From Lucifuga dentata (Eukaryota; Chordata; Actinopteri; Ophidiiformes; Bythitidae), in assembly GCA_014773175.1 (NCBI GenBank), contig VXCM01005085.1:32547-96546 (forward strand): DNA of 64,000 nt, given 5' to 3'. The position numbers and the translations under genes were made by a program. Positions within the stretch are counted from its first letter, which is position 1; every line of letters begins with the position of its first letter. Positions 49,261 through 62,439 of this stretch are shown here, piece by piece. A model generated the notes under the pieces. It searched no databases and was not told the DNA's origin. It worked only from the letters and a program-made list of their open reading frames with translations.

Positions 49261-50200
49261 TTAAAAGACCATACCATTCATTTTGCATGTTTGAGCCTAA
49301 TATATTCAATTTTCATACATGTAATGTTACTGACAATCATTTCCCAAAGCATACTACTGGAACAGTAAGTTAAAAATGTTTTTCCTACCCTCCAGACCAC
49401 CATTGGTTTCAGTTGATTCTGGTACGCTATTAAAATCAACTTGTTGATACAGGTAGTTCCCAAGTTAAGAATGAGTTCTGTCCTTATGTCTGTCTTTAAG
49501 TTGGATTTGTATGTAAGTCGGAACAGTTATGTATCTAGCATCAGTATAGTATATATTTTACCTTTCTATGCATGAGAAACATTAAAGAAACACTTCAGAT
49601 ATACTAAAACATCTTAAATATAATAATACTGCTGAACCGCTGAGGACGTGCAATGTTTTGATGTGCGTTGCAAAATAGTGCACCATTCGTTATCACGAAT
49701 CATTGTATGTAACTCGAATTTTTAATTTAGTAGGCTTTATGGCGGTCGGTTCACAAGTACGGGTGTTTGTAAGTCGGATGTTCATAACCGGGGACTGCCT
49801 GTACTTGAAATGTTCTTGGGATAGGTAATCCATTATCGCAAACAACACGTGTATTCAGGCTGTTTTTTTAGAAGTTTCATAATTTTAGCGTTTAAGTGCA
49901 ATAAAAAGTGTGGAGTGAATGTATGTCTCCACCGGGGAATATAGTCCCAAAACAAGACCTGCGAAAAATTTAAATGACCATCACTTCATAAGGCCGCGAA
50001 ACTATTATCAGGCAGAACATGGATTTTTAAGGTGGGTGTATCACTTGAATATTTGATTTTGAAAGATTAAAAGATTTTGTAAAATATGAGGAAAGCTGAA
50101 ATACGGTTTTATCCTTTGGGAAATGATTGTCAGTAACGTAACGTATGAAAATTGAATATGTTAGGCTCAAACATGCAAAATGAGAGGTATGGTCCTTTAA
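49261..50200 (-). mobile_element. TTAA MITE subfamily A, copy A9, split by an insertion
   Basis: TTAA at 49261-49264 and 50197-50200; ends AAGACCATACC and GGTATGGTCCT. Removing the 352 bp insert at 49450-49801 and one TA leaves about 586 bp, the normal length. Minus orientation. Confidence 0.92.
49450..49801. mobile_element. TA-duplicating MITE nested in copy A9
   Basis: The element begins CAGGTAGTTCCC and ends GGGGACTGCCTG, and is flanked by TA at 49448-49449 and 49802-49803. The other A copies read gttgatacttgaa at this place, which is the empty site. TA duplication with CAGG ends is the pattern of Tc1/mariner-pogo (Tigger-like) elements. At 352 bp with no ORF it is non-autonomous. Confidence 0.88.
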
Positions 50201-50993
50201 AATGTAAAAATAAATGCTGCACAGCAGATCGTCCAGATCACATGGTGTGAGACACGCTTACAGGACAGATAAATGAAAACAAAAGCGCTCTAAAAGATGG
50301 AAATTGGTGCATTTCTGCATTTGTTCCTTCAGCTGGCACACTGTCCTGCTTTGAAGTGGCTTTTGAGGGCTAATTATGGCCGACTGCTCATTCTCACAAG
50401 CCAAATGTTTCTGTTTTCACAAGTGACCCCCTTTTTAGCAAATATAAACAAAATGCCATATCCATTTACCAAGCAAGCAGACTCGGATTCATCTTGCTGA
50501 GCTTTTTATGCATTTCCCCGGTTTGTCCTCGAGGCTTACTGACATTTCCTTCACTGTTTACTGATTGCTTCCACATATCCATCTGCAGACTGTAAAAATA
50601 AACTTCATGTTGAAAAAAATGGGTTGATTAACCTCTTAAACCGGTTTCTTTTCATGTTTGCGTCCAACCTGGCAGCAGGTTGAGAACAGAGATGGAGCGT
50701 GCGAACGCTGCAAACATAGAGGGCGGTTTTTGAAGTGAAGTGAAAAATTAATTGGAAAAGCGAGAGGAGAAAAGGACGTGTCGCCTGCCAGATGTTTCTG
50801 CAAAGCTGTTAAAGCTGTGGGGCAGGTCCGTAGCGAGGTGTTAGAGGCCTCCATGCATCAGAGGGAGCCTTCAGGTTGCAGGACTGTTCCTGTCTGACAC
50901 CTGGCTTCCTGTCTCCCTGCACAGCCATGCACTGCAGTGCCGCATCATGTTCAGCGTATTATTATCATGTATGTGGTCAGATTTTATTTGCTT

Positions 50994-51557
50994 TTAAAGA
51001 AACATACCAGCCATTTTGCATGTTTGACCCTAATATGTTCAATTTTCATACATGTTACGTTACTGACAACCATTTCCCACAGGATAAAAACCGTATTTCA
51101 GCTTTCCTGATATTTTGCAAAACCTCTTCATCTTTCAAAATTAAATATTCAAGCGATACACCCACCTTAAAAATCCATGTTTCGCCTGCTAACAGTTACA
51201 CAAAATTATGAAGTCACGGTTGTTTAAATTTTTCGACACACACAGGTCTTCTTTTGGGACTATATTCCCTGGTGGAGACATACATTAACTCCACATTTTT
51301 TATTGCGCTTAAACGCTAAAATTACGTAACTTAGAAAAAAAACCCTGAATACACGTTTTGTTCGCAATGATCCCAAGAACGTTTCAATTATCAACAAGTT
51401 ATTTTAATAGCGTACCAGAATGAACTGAAACCAATGGTGGTCTGGAAGATAGGAAACATTTTTTTTTAACTCACTGTTCCAGGAAATGATTGTCAGTAAC
51501 GTTACGTGTATGAAAGTTGAATATATTAGGCTCAAACATGCTGGTATGGTCCTTTAA
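50994..51557 (+). mobile_element. TTAA MITE subfamily A, copy A10
   Basis: TTAA at 50994-50997 and 51554-51557. The left end is decayed (AGAAACATACC); the right end is GGTATGGTCCT with a short deletion just inside. Length is 564 bp, plus orientation. Confidence 0.9.
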
Positions 51558-53204
51558 ATAAATACTGTTCTGGATGTGAGGCTTTGTGTTGTGGTCAAAC
51601 AAAGGACACTGATGCCGTATCTCAAAAAACAGAACATGAACCTTTATCTTACATCCATTTTTATTACGTAATGACTTTGCCTTTGGTGTTTTCATGCAAA
51701 GATGTTATCTGCACAGCGACCCATTTGGATAAAAAAGATAAACGCATGATGAAAAGATATTTCAAAAAAGCTGTTTACATAGGTTTGCATTGCACGATTC
51801 GCTATCCTGGACTAAGAGTTCATACCTCCACCAAGGCCAAACAGTCTGATTTCACTTTTTTGCCAATATAAATCTAAAGTTTTACTATCTTACCTTTAAA
51901 TTAGATTCATGATGCAATTCATTGGACAACAGAACTGACCACATCATCTTCCAAATCTGTATCTTTAACTATTGAAACTGTTTTATTCTGCAGAATCAGC
52001 ATCATTGCAGCTATACATTGTTAATGTATAGTGACGCCACAGTGACCCCTTTTTGAGCATATATTTTAATCAGCCAGATCTGGATCAATATCTGGATCTG
52101 AGCTACTGTAAATAGTACCTGTTGATCATTATGGGATACACATGCCTGGTTTTGTCATTGAGATCGGTGTCTTAGTTTTGAGAAACAGGCTGTAATGTCA
52201 AATAAAAATGCCCTTTCTTGAAATGTCATAGAAGTTGAAAAGAAATTCCTTCATTCAGATCCAGATTCAGATCTGCCTCAAATCAATTCTTAATCAATAA
52301 TCAATTCTTCCTTGGCCAAAGTCCTGTCTATCTACAAAATGTCATCAAAATACATCTATTACTTTTAGAGATATTCTTCTGACTAACAGACAAACCGGCC
52401 AAAGTAAAACCTCATATATTTTCCTAGATTATATTTAGATTCTGAACACATGTAGTTCATACTGAAGAATATTAATGCTGCATTATGAGATTTCCCTGCA
52501 TTTCATAGTTATAACACAGAACCACTGAAGGAGAAACGAGTGGACTGAAGAAGACGAGTTTACCGATTGCGCTCTCATGGCTGCCGCTCGTCTTTCAACA
52601 GTCTGTCATTTTTCTGCGGTACATTATGAAATTACTCTTCACTCATCGCTTATAGAGACATAGAGGAAAAGAGAGGCTTAAACTGAACCTCAAGCAAACC
52701 CATCTGAGAGGCTTAATTACAGCTAAGCTCTTTAATAAGCGGTGGATCGTATGTCTCGTTTCAGCGTAGACGAACCTACGTGGGCTCAGAAACGTCCGTG
52801 TTTGTATGCACGTATGCGTTGCATGCAAACTGCTGCACTGTACAGATGTTTTATGCCGGCTGTGTTTTTCACTCCGAGTGGGAAAAATATGACAGAAAGT
52901 GAATGGTAATACTCTCCCCAAGCTCTACTGATGAGGTGCCCTTGAGCAAGGCAATTAAGCCTCTGAATGAGCCGTTTGTGACTGTGCAGCGTTCAGGAAG
53001 GTGAATATCAGATATTTGCTAGAAAAGAACTATGGGAATTTCCTGGATAAATAAAGAGAATGAACTTAGCTTAGCTTAACGCCGCACAACAAACAGCTAC
53101 TGCGAAGGAGTGCAACCTGGAAGAATCCCACCCATCATCTGTCTCCTCTGTTCCCTCTGGTAATAAACCCCCTGATAGGGGGACTTTGCTGATAGATTTG
53201 TCAC
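51558..53204. other. Intergenic sequence, nothing recognised
   Basis: No domain-bearing ORF, microsatellite or transposon end seen. The AT-rich section 51850-52450 shows no structure that I can name. Confidence 0.5.
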
Positions 53205-53680
53205 GCAGTTATGATGACAGATTCACTGACAGATTCTTTAGAGTCCTGGGCTCCCGGTCTTTATGGTTGTGAGACCTGGATGCTAACCAGTGACTTGAGA
53301 CGTCGACTGGATGTCTTTGGTACTCGGTCTCTCTGGAGAATCCTTGGGTACCCACTGGTTTTGTGTCGAATGAGTGGTTGCTCCGAGAGGCCCAGATGAG
53401 ACCGATTACCAGCATAGTGAGGAAGCGCCAGTTATGACACTACGGCCATGTGGTGTGTTTCTCTGAGGACGATCCAGCACTCAGGTGCCTCGTTGCTGAG
53501 GACTCCAGTGACTGGACCAGGTCAAGATGATGCCCACGTAACACCTGGCTGCGGCAAATGGATGGGTGCCTCTGTGAGATGAGGATGTACTGCATGTCTG
53601 CTAGGATGGTTGCCAAATGGGACCTGTCGCATGGTGGATGCGGCAACATGCAGCCTGGCGCATGCTCTTGACCTGACCTG
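53205..53680 (+). pseudogene. Decayed non-LTR retrotransposon reverse transcriptase, C-terminal part
   Basis: The plus strand reads LYGCETWMLTSDLRRRLDVF followed by GTRSLWRILGYP from about 53259. A frameshift follows, then pieces equivalent to MRPITSIVRK, HYGHV and WLRQMDG in other frames. This is the typical C-terminal end of a LINE ORF2-type protein of fish (YGCETW ... RRILGY). Stop codons and frameshifts make it non-functional, and the upstream endonuclease and catalytic RT domains are absent. The exact clade is not decided from this piece. Confidence 0.75.
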
Positions 53681-53717
53681 GTTCACTGACATGTAAAAAC
53701 TGTACATCAGAACTTTG

Positions 53718-54084
53718 CACTGTAATCCCAGATGTTGTTTTAACTCAAAGAAATTAGTTAATTTTACCCAAAAGTGAACCTATTCCATGTATTCCCTAAT
53801 GATTTTGAGTTAGTTGTACTTTTTGGATATTTTTTTATTCAGTTAGAGTTTTTAAGTTGAATCAACTTATGTCAGTTTAATTTTGCTCATTGTTAGATAA
53901 AGTTATTCTAACCATGCAATATTAGTTCATTGTGCCTAAAAATTTGAGGCTTTTCTATTGAGAAGGTTCATTGAACATATATTTTACTTTTTTGTTTGTG
54001 CAACAATGCATAACTTAACTTTTTAGGGCAACAAGTTACCCTGCTTTTTTTTTAATTTAATGAACTTATCAGGGCTTACAGTGT
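53718..54084. mobile_element. CACTGTAA-ended MITE
   Basis: The left end reads GCACTGTAATCCC and the right end CAGGGCTTACAGTGTGC, giving imperfect inverted ends around CACTGTAA. The interior is AT-rich with no ORF. The termini resemble those of the foldback element at 36.4-37.6 kb, but the interiors differ. About 367 bp. Confidence 0.6.
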
Positions 54085-54590
54085 GCATCAGAATACGTGA
54101 ACAGTAGTTTAACTTTATTCACTGCTGTCGTTGAACTCACATTAACACCGCCACATACATCCGACAGCACGCTCAGATTGTCGGAAAGAGTCGGAAGCTG
54201 TCGTTCCAACGACCAAAAGGAAGTATGGGTACGTCTGACAAAATTAGAATATTTCCCAAATTTTTAGGCTGTTATATGTGGTATTGTTGGAAATCCTGGC
54301 CAAACAACAAAGATTTTATAAACACACTGGAGGGTTGCACCAAGTTTAAGAGGTTATAAATCATATTTTCAAAATTTGGATGATGACGGAACAATGAAGA
54401 GTGAAGACGTAAACAGGAAACTACTGCAAATTCTACAGTGGCTGCCATGGAGCAATGAAATACAGACATAATTAATCTGGTAAATAACACTCCTGAGGAA
54501 GACAGAAATGTACGTGTCATTTTCCCCGTTTACATGATTAATCGTGTTGAGATTACAAAAACAAAGACATGCACACGCACATGTGCGCAT

Positions 54591-54592
<2 letters not shown>

Positions 54593-54631
<39 letters not shown>
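54593..54631. repeat. (CA)n microsatellite with a repeat-derived left flank
   Basis: CA tract of about 39 bp. The 50-60 bp before it (tgttgagattacaaaaacaa) matches the flank of another CA-rich stretch at 16029-16105. Confidence 0.9.
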
Positions 54632-54632
<1 letters not shown>

Positions 54633-55437
54633 CCTCCCCTCTTTATTACTCAGCTTTTTGCCAGGTGTTTTCATTGTGAAAAGGTAGAAACAGCATCACC
54701 TCCTGATGAGGTTCCAACAAGTCCAACAGGTCAGATTGAATAAAATATCCTGCTGTCATTGCTAAGTTATTTATTGGAATAAATGTATTTAAAAAAGAGA
54801 ATTTATGCATTTTAGCAATAAGTGCATGTATTCAGTTTGGTTTTAACACTCTAATTTGACAAACTGGCTTGATGCCAAAGAGACAGATAACAGGATAATG
54901 TTGAAAATATGAAAATGGAGTTGAATTCAGAGACCAACACAGTGGATATATGAGAATAAAAATCTTATGCTGTTGTGCTTTTTTTTTTTTTTNTTTTTTT
55001 TTTTTTGTTTTGTTTTTGTTTGTTTTTTTGCTGCCAATGAGCAATCATTAGTGCAAATATAACAGCTCACAAAAGCAAGCCTATTCTATTCTATTCTATG
55101 CAGACAAGAAATACATAACTATATTCCATTTTCCATCTCAAATCCCATTCTGCAAACAATTTCATCACCTTTGCACAGCCACAGATGAAGCTATTAAGAA
55201 AGATCCCAAATCTGTTTTGGCTCCTCTAGCATATCATCAGGTTACACAATAAAAACGTCCTCAGAGAGAAACTGCATTTACAAGTGTCGCTGGAGAGTAA
55301 TCTATAAATACATACAATGGGTGATTTCACTTTCTGCAAAAATGCAACCGCGGACCAGCTGCAGCTTCGCAAGAGAAAAGATCTGTAAAACAGAACTCTG
55401 TAGGACAATAGGAATCACGTGTACTTTCTGCCCTGGG

Positions 55438-55461
55438 GTGTGTGTGTGTGTGTGTGTGTGT
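55438..55461. repeat. (TG)n microsatellite
   Basis: Uninterrupted TG tract of about 24 bp. Confidence 0.95.
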
Positions 55462-56294
55462 CCTACACTCTTGTTGCTGAATATAGATTTATTTTTTATT
55501 ACTTATATTTGTTTTCAGTGAAAACACAAATAATCTCACAAAATGCCATTCCCTCCCGAATATATCAGTTCTTGATATAATTTAGTTTAAATGAATGTGG
55601 GTGCAGATATGATTGTTGTCACGCTGTGATGACATCGTCACCAGCTGATTGCAGACAGCATAACAAGAACATTTTGAGTCCTTTTTTCCTAATAGTCTAT
55701 CCTGCTGACAAAGGATGGAAGGATGTCATGTCACATTCCTCTGAAATAAGTGAGACAGAGAAAATAATTTGCATTTAAACAACAACCAGCATAATTCAGC
55801 ATCGCAGCATTTAAACATCTAATCTCACAGATTAAACTACTGAAGAAAAACGGGCTGAAATGCAGCGTATCAGTCATCAGGGGGATTATACTCATAAAAA
55901 TAAAAGCATGCAGGTTCTATAAACTGTGAGAAGATGACAGGAAAACCTTTTCAATCAGATGACATCAACTCCCCTCCCTCTGTGTGTGGATGTGCGTGTG
56001 TGTCAGGAGAATAGTATAGCACACACACACGCACATCAAAGGCTTTACAAAATCAACCTGGTGCCTTGTTTCTGTGTTTCTGTCAGCGATACAGCAGATA
56101 AAGTCATAAACCAAAATAAGTCATTGCTCAGTATGCAGAATCCTCCAGTCTACTCTGATATAAAGATGTACAGTGGAATATTTGACAAATGTGTGTTTAC
56201 CTTTATAAATGTTTAAATTCATGGTCTGCATGGCAAGAAATACCCTATGGGTATAACAATCTCAGTTCAGTATGTATTCAGTACGGTATATATT

Positions 56295-56510
56295 TATTGA
56301 TTGATTGATTGACTGATTGATTTGACAGGGACAATGCACATTAATAAACATTCCTGTAAATGAGCCAGAATTAGCCAAAAGGATATTTTTCATCTGTAGT
56401 CCCTGGACAGATGTTAAATANCTGTAAATGAGCCAGAATTAGCCAAAAGGATATTTTTCATCTGTAGTCCCTGGACAGATGTTAAATAGTCACCCTAAAA
56501 GAAATAAAAT
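56295..56510 (-). mobile_element. LINE 3'-end-like repeat with TTGA tail
   Basis: A (TTGA)n run (ttgattgattgattgactga) is followed by tttgacagggacaatgcaca and gagccagaattagccaaaag. This is a dispersed fish sequence that I recognise as the 3' end of a non-LTR element with a tetranucleotide tail, here on the minus strand. A 67 bp duplicate surrounds N at 56421. Confidence 0.5.
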
Positions 56511-59159
56511 AAAATTTGTTGCACGAAAGGCAAAATGACCATAACTATTTACAAATTGCAACATTTACTGCTTTCATTAATTAATTTAAGCACTTATAAC
56601 CTAAAACAACAATAAATGCTTGCATTTAAGGCAATCCTGCAGATAAATGTAATACCTGCGTTGCTCTCATATAAAGGGTGTTTGTTTGTAACACGCTGCT
56701 TTTCATGTCCCAATCCAAAGCATGTTACCGCTAGCATGATGTAACCAGGTGAAATTTAATTGTTTCATACATGAGCATCCTAATGTTGTCCATAATCCAA
56801 AAGTAAAGTGATTTATGAACGTATTTACAGAGTTCTACCTGCCATGTGCTGAACGCAGAATCTTTGCATTGATGAACAGGGCAAGCCTGGCCGCCTAAAC
56901 AAACTTTTTCCATTTCTGTGGAGATAATTAGGCCTTAGTTGGAATCTGTTAAAACCTTTATCTGAAGCTCTTTCAGCTTTACATCATTTCAGAAGTTGGA
57001 GTTATCGCTCTGCTGTCTAAGGGTCATTTCAGTCCTCCAGATCTTCAATTAGTGAGCTGTTCTGCTGAAGTTCTGTTGAAGGGGAGATGAAGGATTTCTG
57101 ACTTGACTAATAGCCCCAGCTCTAATCTGGGCTGATGACTGACATCGTCTTCAATGGGTTTGTTTACACAAGGTCCCGCCGTTAGCGTCTGTCATCCAGT
57201 CACCTCTCATACATGTCATGAGGAGCCTCATGTCCTCATGTCTGGCCCCGAGTCACGTAAAATACACAAACACAGCTTCTGTCAGCACTAACTAAACTTC
57301 CACATGCTTGTAAAGTCAAAGACAATAACATTCTGCATGTATCTGAAGTTTTATATTAAACACAACAGAGTTAAAGACACGTGCGGTTGTTTTTCCGCCC
57401 TTTAGAAGAAGCAAATTGTCGACATTCGTTCTTTTCCAGTATGGAAAACAATGTCAACAGACATAATTTTATTTATGATGTTGGTAACCCATCACAGTAT
57501 GAAACCCTAATTTGGTTTTGGCAAAGTTTCTGTTTTATTATCATTTCATTATGCTCATTTTGAGTCATCAGGTCCGCATTACGTTACTCTCTCCATATTA
57601 AAGTGACACCCACAGGAAGTGGGTGAAACGTCATAAAATCCTGAAAATCACTTCAAACACACTTACATAATTACACCCTCAGCTGTCACTCCATGTATTT
57701 TTTTTTAGCTTTTGTTAATATACAGAACTCACTTCAAGCATGATTTACCACCATAAAGTTTTTATTTCCAAATGACTAAAGTGAATAAATGTTTAATTAC
57801 CACACACATGGGTTGCATTAGAGATTTTTTTTTATGAAATTTCTCTGTTCATGACTCTGAATGATAAAAACACTGCTCTTTAGTAACAAAAGTAAAGCAC
57901 ACATGAATATAATGAAAAACCAGACCCATCTGCCCTCCCCAAAGCAAAACAGCCGTTTCAGAAAGACTTCCTTTATTCGTCAATGACAGTTAATGTCCCG
58001 CTTTCTTACCTCTAAGGTAACAGTGATGCAGCGTGTGAGGTCTGAGGAGTAAAATGAAAAATATGCATTTCATTCCAGTAATTACACAGTAGGAGGTTCT
58101 CTCTGCATGCTCCATCCCTCAGGATACCCCACCATGCCTCTCTGATACAGTAGGAATTTCCCTTATCTCTGCCTCATTCAGGTGTTCAGCTTTAATATGG
58201 AATATCTCCCAGAAGCTTCTGCCGTAACCTTGCTTGTGTCAGTTCTGCTGGAGGTCTTTGAATAACTCGAGCCCCGGAGAGGCATTTTCTGGTGCCTCTT
58301 TTTTCAATCATCAGCGATTTTAGAAGCAGGAGACGTAAATTATTCTGGGTGTTTACTTGTGATACAGGAAAGTAACGGCACCATTTCAAAGAGAGCAACT
58401 TTAAGCGGAGGTGGCAGGATCAAACGCGACCGAGCCGCAGAGACAATAAGGGGAATAGATTGAGCTTCGTGCGGGAACAATTTAACACTTCTGGAACATT
58501 TCACATCCAACTCATGGCCTGGGCAGCGTTCCACCAGGGGAGAGTTTTATTTCACTGCCTGTACCTGTGCTCAGAGCTCTGCCAAAACTTTTTCCCCCAC
58601 TTCCACCGTCACAACACACACACCAAGCTCACTCCACACTTGGGCACCACAAAATGCCTTTGTGTGGTGTATACGCTTTGTGGGATTACATTTTGCTGGC
58701 AGGATATCCAGTAGGCCCCAGCATTTTCCGTACCATGTTGAACTTCACAGACATGACATCATGGGACAGACGGACGCATGTAACAGGCAACCTTTCACAA
58801 CACGTTTCATCTCAGTCATCAGGTTAAGTGTCTTTCAAACCACCTGAGCTTTTGTTTAAAAATCAGCTCGCCTCATTTTCTTGAAGTCGAGCTCTCAGCA
58901 CCAGTGATTGAAGAGAGGGAAGGATTGTGTTCAAAACATTTCAGGCATGTTTTGGATGGAGTTACGTGATGAGAAGCGGTGGCAGCGCTCCGCCACTGTA
59001 AAGTCTCAACACGGAGAAGCCTGGAATAGCTTACACATTTACTGAGTCGTGTTTCTCAGAGAGTTCATCAGCGTTTTAATAGTTACACGCTTACCATAGT
59101 ATAATCCAAGTCATGAATCACAACATCTAAAGCAAGGATTTATGCTTTAACATTAACAT
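56511..59159. other. Intergenic sequence, nothing recognised
   Basis: No domain-bearing ORF, transposon terminus or RNA gene seen on either strand. Short ORFs here (60-86 codons) lack signatures. Confidence 0.5.
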
Positions 59160-59910
59160 TTTAACTGTGCATACACTTGAGCACACAGTTGCTATTGGTG
59201 CTCACGGACTCGCCTGTGTACTTTATGGAAGTCTGGAGGATTAAATACTATATCCACCAGGGAGAAATGTGAGGGTGGAAACATAAACCATCCCTGATCG
59301 ACACTGGGAAACCTTAAAACGATTTCAGATTTCGCTCAACAGTGAAAACAAAGACGGCAACAATGGAGACGATAAACTTTTTACTTATGTAACAAAGCTG
59401 TTTGAGGCATTGAAATGCTTCACCGTTACCTTCTTCTCTACATTTTAGAAACACTAGTGCAGCGCCTGTTCAAAACATGTCTGTTTGGAATGGGCTGGAG
59501 TTTATAGTGAGCTGCAGCCTGTTATAATTTAGTTCTGCACATCCCTGTGAGCTAGCTTTGTTGCTGTATGGGGTTGGGTTGAGACCATGGACTGGAGCAT
59601 ATGCTGCCACGCCAGGCGGACGCCAGTCCTGCCGTGCGGACTACTTTTTACCAGTACAGCTCAATTCGGGAACCTCTCACCCAAACAACGTCACACGTGA
59701 CACTGCACGTCCTTGGATCCTGAGCAATGAACCTGCTGAATATGAACTTCATACAGCCGGGTTCTAGAGAAATTGTGCCACAGACAGAGGTTTCTGCCTT
59801 TATAGTTAGATTTTCTGCATGACACTGTTGCTGCACTGGTAACATGACAATTGACATTGTTGCCCCCACAGTTTTTGTAGGTATTGCATCCTGCTAAACA
59901 CAGTATTAAT
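59160..59910 (+). mobile_element. Dispersed repeat, copy 2 of a pair (with 32.10-32.55 kb)
   Basis: Shares ordered blocks with 32100-32545 (gcatacacttg, gcacacagttgct, ctatatccaccag, tgcccccacag, tgtaggtattgcatc). About 300-400 bp in its middle (roughly 59400-59800) has no counterpart in the other copy. Confidence 0.65.
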
Positions 59911-62439
59911 TCTGAAAGATGTGCACAACCGCTTCAAGAAATGTGCACAACCAACGCAACCGAGATATGCACGAGTAACATTCATTGTCTCTAACCATTG
60001 TTGATTATGAGAAAAGCAACTTCCAGTATTTCTGTTTGATTCTGACCTACTTATTCTTGAATCAAATGGGACCTCTCTAAGTGTGCTTAAATGTTGGATT
60101 TATTAAAAATATTCCAACAGAAGCCATGTTGATGCTCTGCTCATTGGTCAGAAATGTCTGAGGTTGGGATCAAGAAAATCAAGAAGTTACTGTGTGCCGG
60201 GAAAGCTGGTTACATACAATGACGACAGGATTAGCATACATGCCTAGCTGTAGTCATCATTTGACCATATAGCCACAAAACCATGGTAGCAGAATGGTGA
60301 CTCTGAATGTACTCATAGATGATACTGTTGTTGCTTCATGTTATGAAGTGACTGTTCCACATGCTATTACAGGTCGTGACCAATAGATGGCTCTAGTAAT
60401 ATATATTGGCCAAATATCAAGGCCAGGGAGTGACTATGTGACTACAGACATGGAGACACTGTACCTTCTGGTTGAGTTGAAATGAGCAGTAATAAAGATA
60501 CCTAAACGAGGATAAAGTCTCCCCGCATCTTATTTGAGATAGGAAGATACCACACTTCACATGATGTGAGGAAGACGAGCTGCCTTCATACGGCTGCACA
60601 GGACAGCATAGCACAGCCACATGCTAACCTTCCATGCTAATCTAAAGCATGCTAATCTAAACCACATGCTAACATCATCCTAATCTAAAGTCATGTTAGG
60701 TCATCTTGATGTGTTACAACCTTTTACACAATGAACTTTGGAGTTAGAGGTCTTCAAGTGTCCATAATTTTAGAACCAAAATAGACTAGAAAACCTACCA
60801 AACCTGATAAATCAAAAGGACCCGACCCAACTATACTGAGTATGTACATATGAAGACCTCTACTTTGGAGTTAATTCAAAACAACTTCAGCCAGACCAGA
60901 CAAAGATCCTCAAAAAGGACTTGGTTGGGGTCATTTTAGTCCACATGCAAGCGTAATTCATCATAAAATGTTTTTCAAAAGTTGGTTTCCATTTTTTCCA
61001 ATGTCAACATGTTATACTAGAAATGGAAATATTTCAAAAGATCTGGTAAGTTTGCTTTTTGAAATGATTGATATCCCCATTTGGGAAAAAAAATCAAATA
61101 AAATGACATTTATTTGTGCAGATGCGGGAAGCTAACAAAACAGAATACAGTTGGTAATAACTCATCCCATTTGAAAACATTTCAAAGTCATTGTAGATTA
61201 AATGAAAGACTCCATTAAGGTTTATGGCCTGTGCATGAAACGTAAGTCATCTGAAACAGTTCACCCTGTACGTACTGGATAATGTATCTACAGTCTGCTT
61301 TGAGTTTAACTTGACATCAAATTTTCTTTGATATCATGACTTCTGTTATGAAGATTGGAACCCAATGATGCCCTATCTTTTCTCTATAGGAATAGTGAGT
61401 TGTCTGTGCATCGCCAACCATCACATCTATTTCTGCAGCTACAGACAAAGTTCCTTCATCTCTCCTTCTAGTAACTCACAAAGTTCCTTTAGAGAGTCAA
61501 GGTCTCAGCCGTGAAAATCATTCCTGTGTTTAGATGCAGCCCTGTGATGAGAGCTTTTAGCACTGTGGAGCCGATGAAGCGTTAAAAAGTTCTAAAGTCA
61601 CAGCCACTCCACACACACGCACACACACACACAAGCGGTGAAGTTCGATGGAAATTCTCACTCAAAAAAAAAAAAAAAAAAAAAAAAGACAGTTTTTAAC
61701 CTGTAGCTCAGATCAGCAGTGATTAAATGGTGGGATTCTGGAGAGGACATTACATCTCCATGAGTCTCTAGAGGACAGAAGGATGAAGGACACGCTGCGG
61801 TGCAGAGGCCAATCCATCACTAATGGGTCATGATCCAAAATTCCTCTTACCGAACACTGATCTCTGATATAAAACTGGAAAATGCCTCCAGGTTGGAGCA
61901 AAGCGAGGAGCTCTGTGTTCCTGTTTAACAGAGTGTGTGTCTGTGTCTTTCTGTCTGTGTGAGTCATTGAGCGTCTCCAGACCGTACAGTAGATAAGAAA
62001 GGGCAGAGCGAGGCACAGGGTGTCCATTACTCATTGGATGCCTATGGAGAGCTGAAGAGGCAGCACCTGAATCTGGTTTAATGGTGCAACTGGATGCACA
62101 CTCTCCCCACAGAGTAATCCCCTTTACGGCCAACACTCACCTGTGATATATGGAAAGAAGACAGATGCCAGTGAGGGAGGCAGTGGGACACGGAGGCGAT
62201 TGGACAGATTCGGCGGGTGATGTGCATAGCTTTGAACTCATGCCACAGGCCAGGGTCACGCTGGGGGTGATGGAAAGCTGCTGCACTCCCACAGGAGAGG
62301 AAAAAGGATGAGAACTTATTTTCAGTGACTGGAAGACTGGAAGAAGATGATCTTAATGCTCATACCTGGGCTCTAAAACAACAAAAGTAACTGTCATGAG
62401 TTGCAGAAAACAGGCAAAGTTCACTAATAGTACAAGTTT
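59911..62439. other. Intergenic sequence, mostly unrecognised
   Basis: Contains a small tandem of the word catgctaatctaaa at about 60618-60695 and a poly(A) run (61664-61687) after a short CA stretch. No exon is supported. Confidence 0.5.
61664..61687. repeat. Poly(A) run
   Basis: 24 consecutive A residues. It may be a decayed retroelement tail, but no element body is recognisable upstream. Confidence 0.9.

Larger units (their letters stand above)
54085..56289. other. Intergenic, microsatellites only
   Basis: Contains a CA tract (54593-54631), a T-run with N at 54993 followed by (GTTT)n, a (TCTAT)n run at about 55080-55098 and a TG tract (55438-55461). No exon is supported. Confidence 0.6.
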
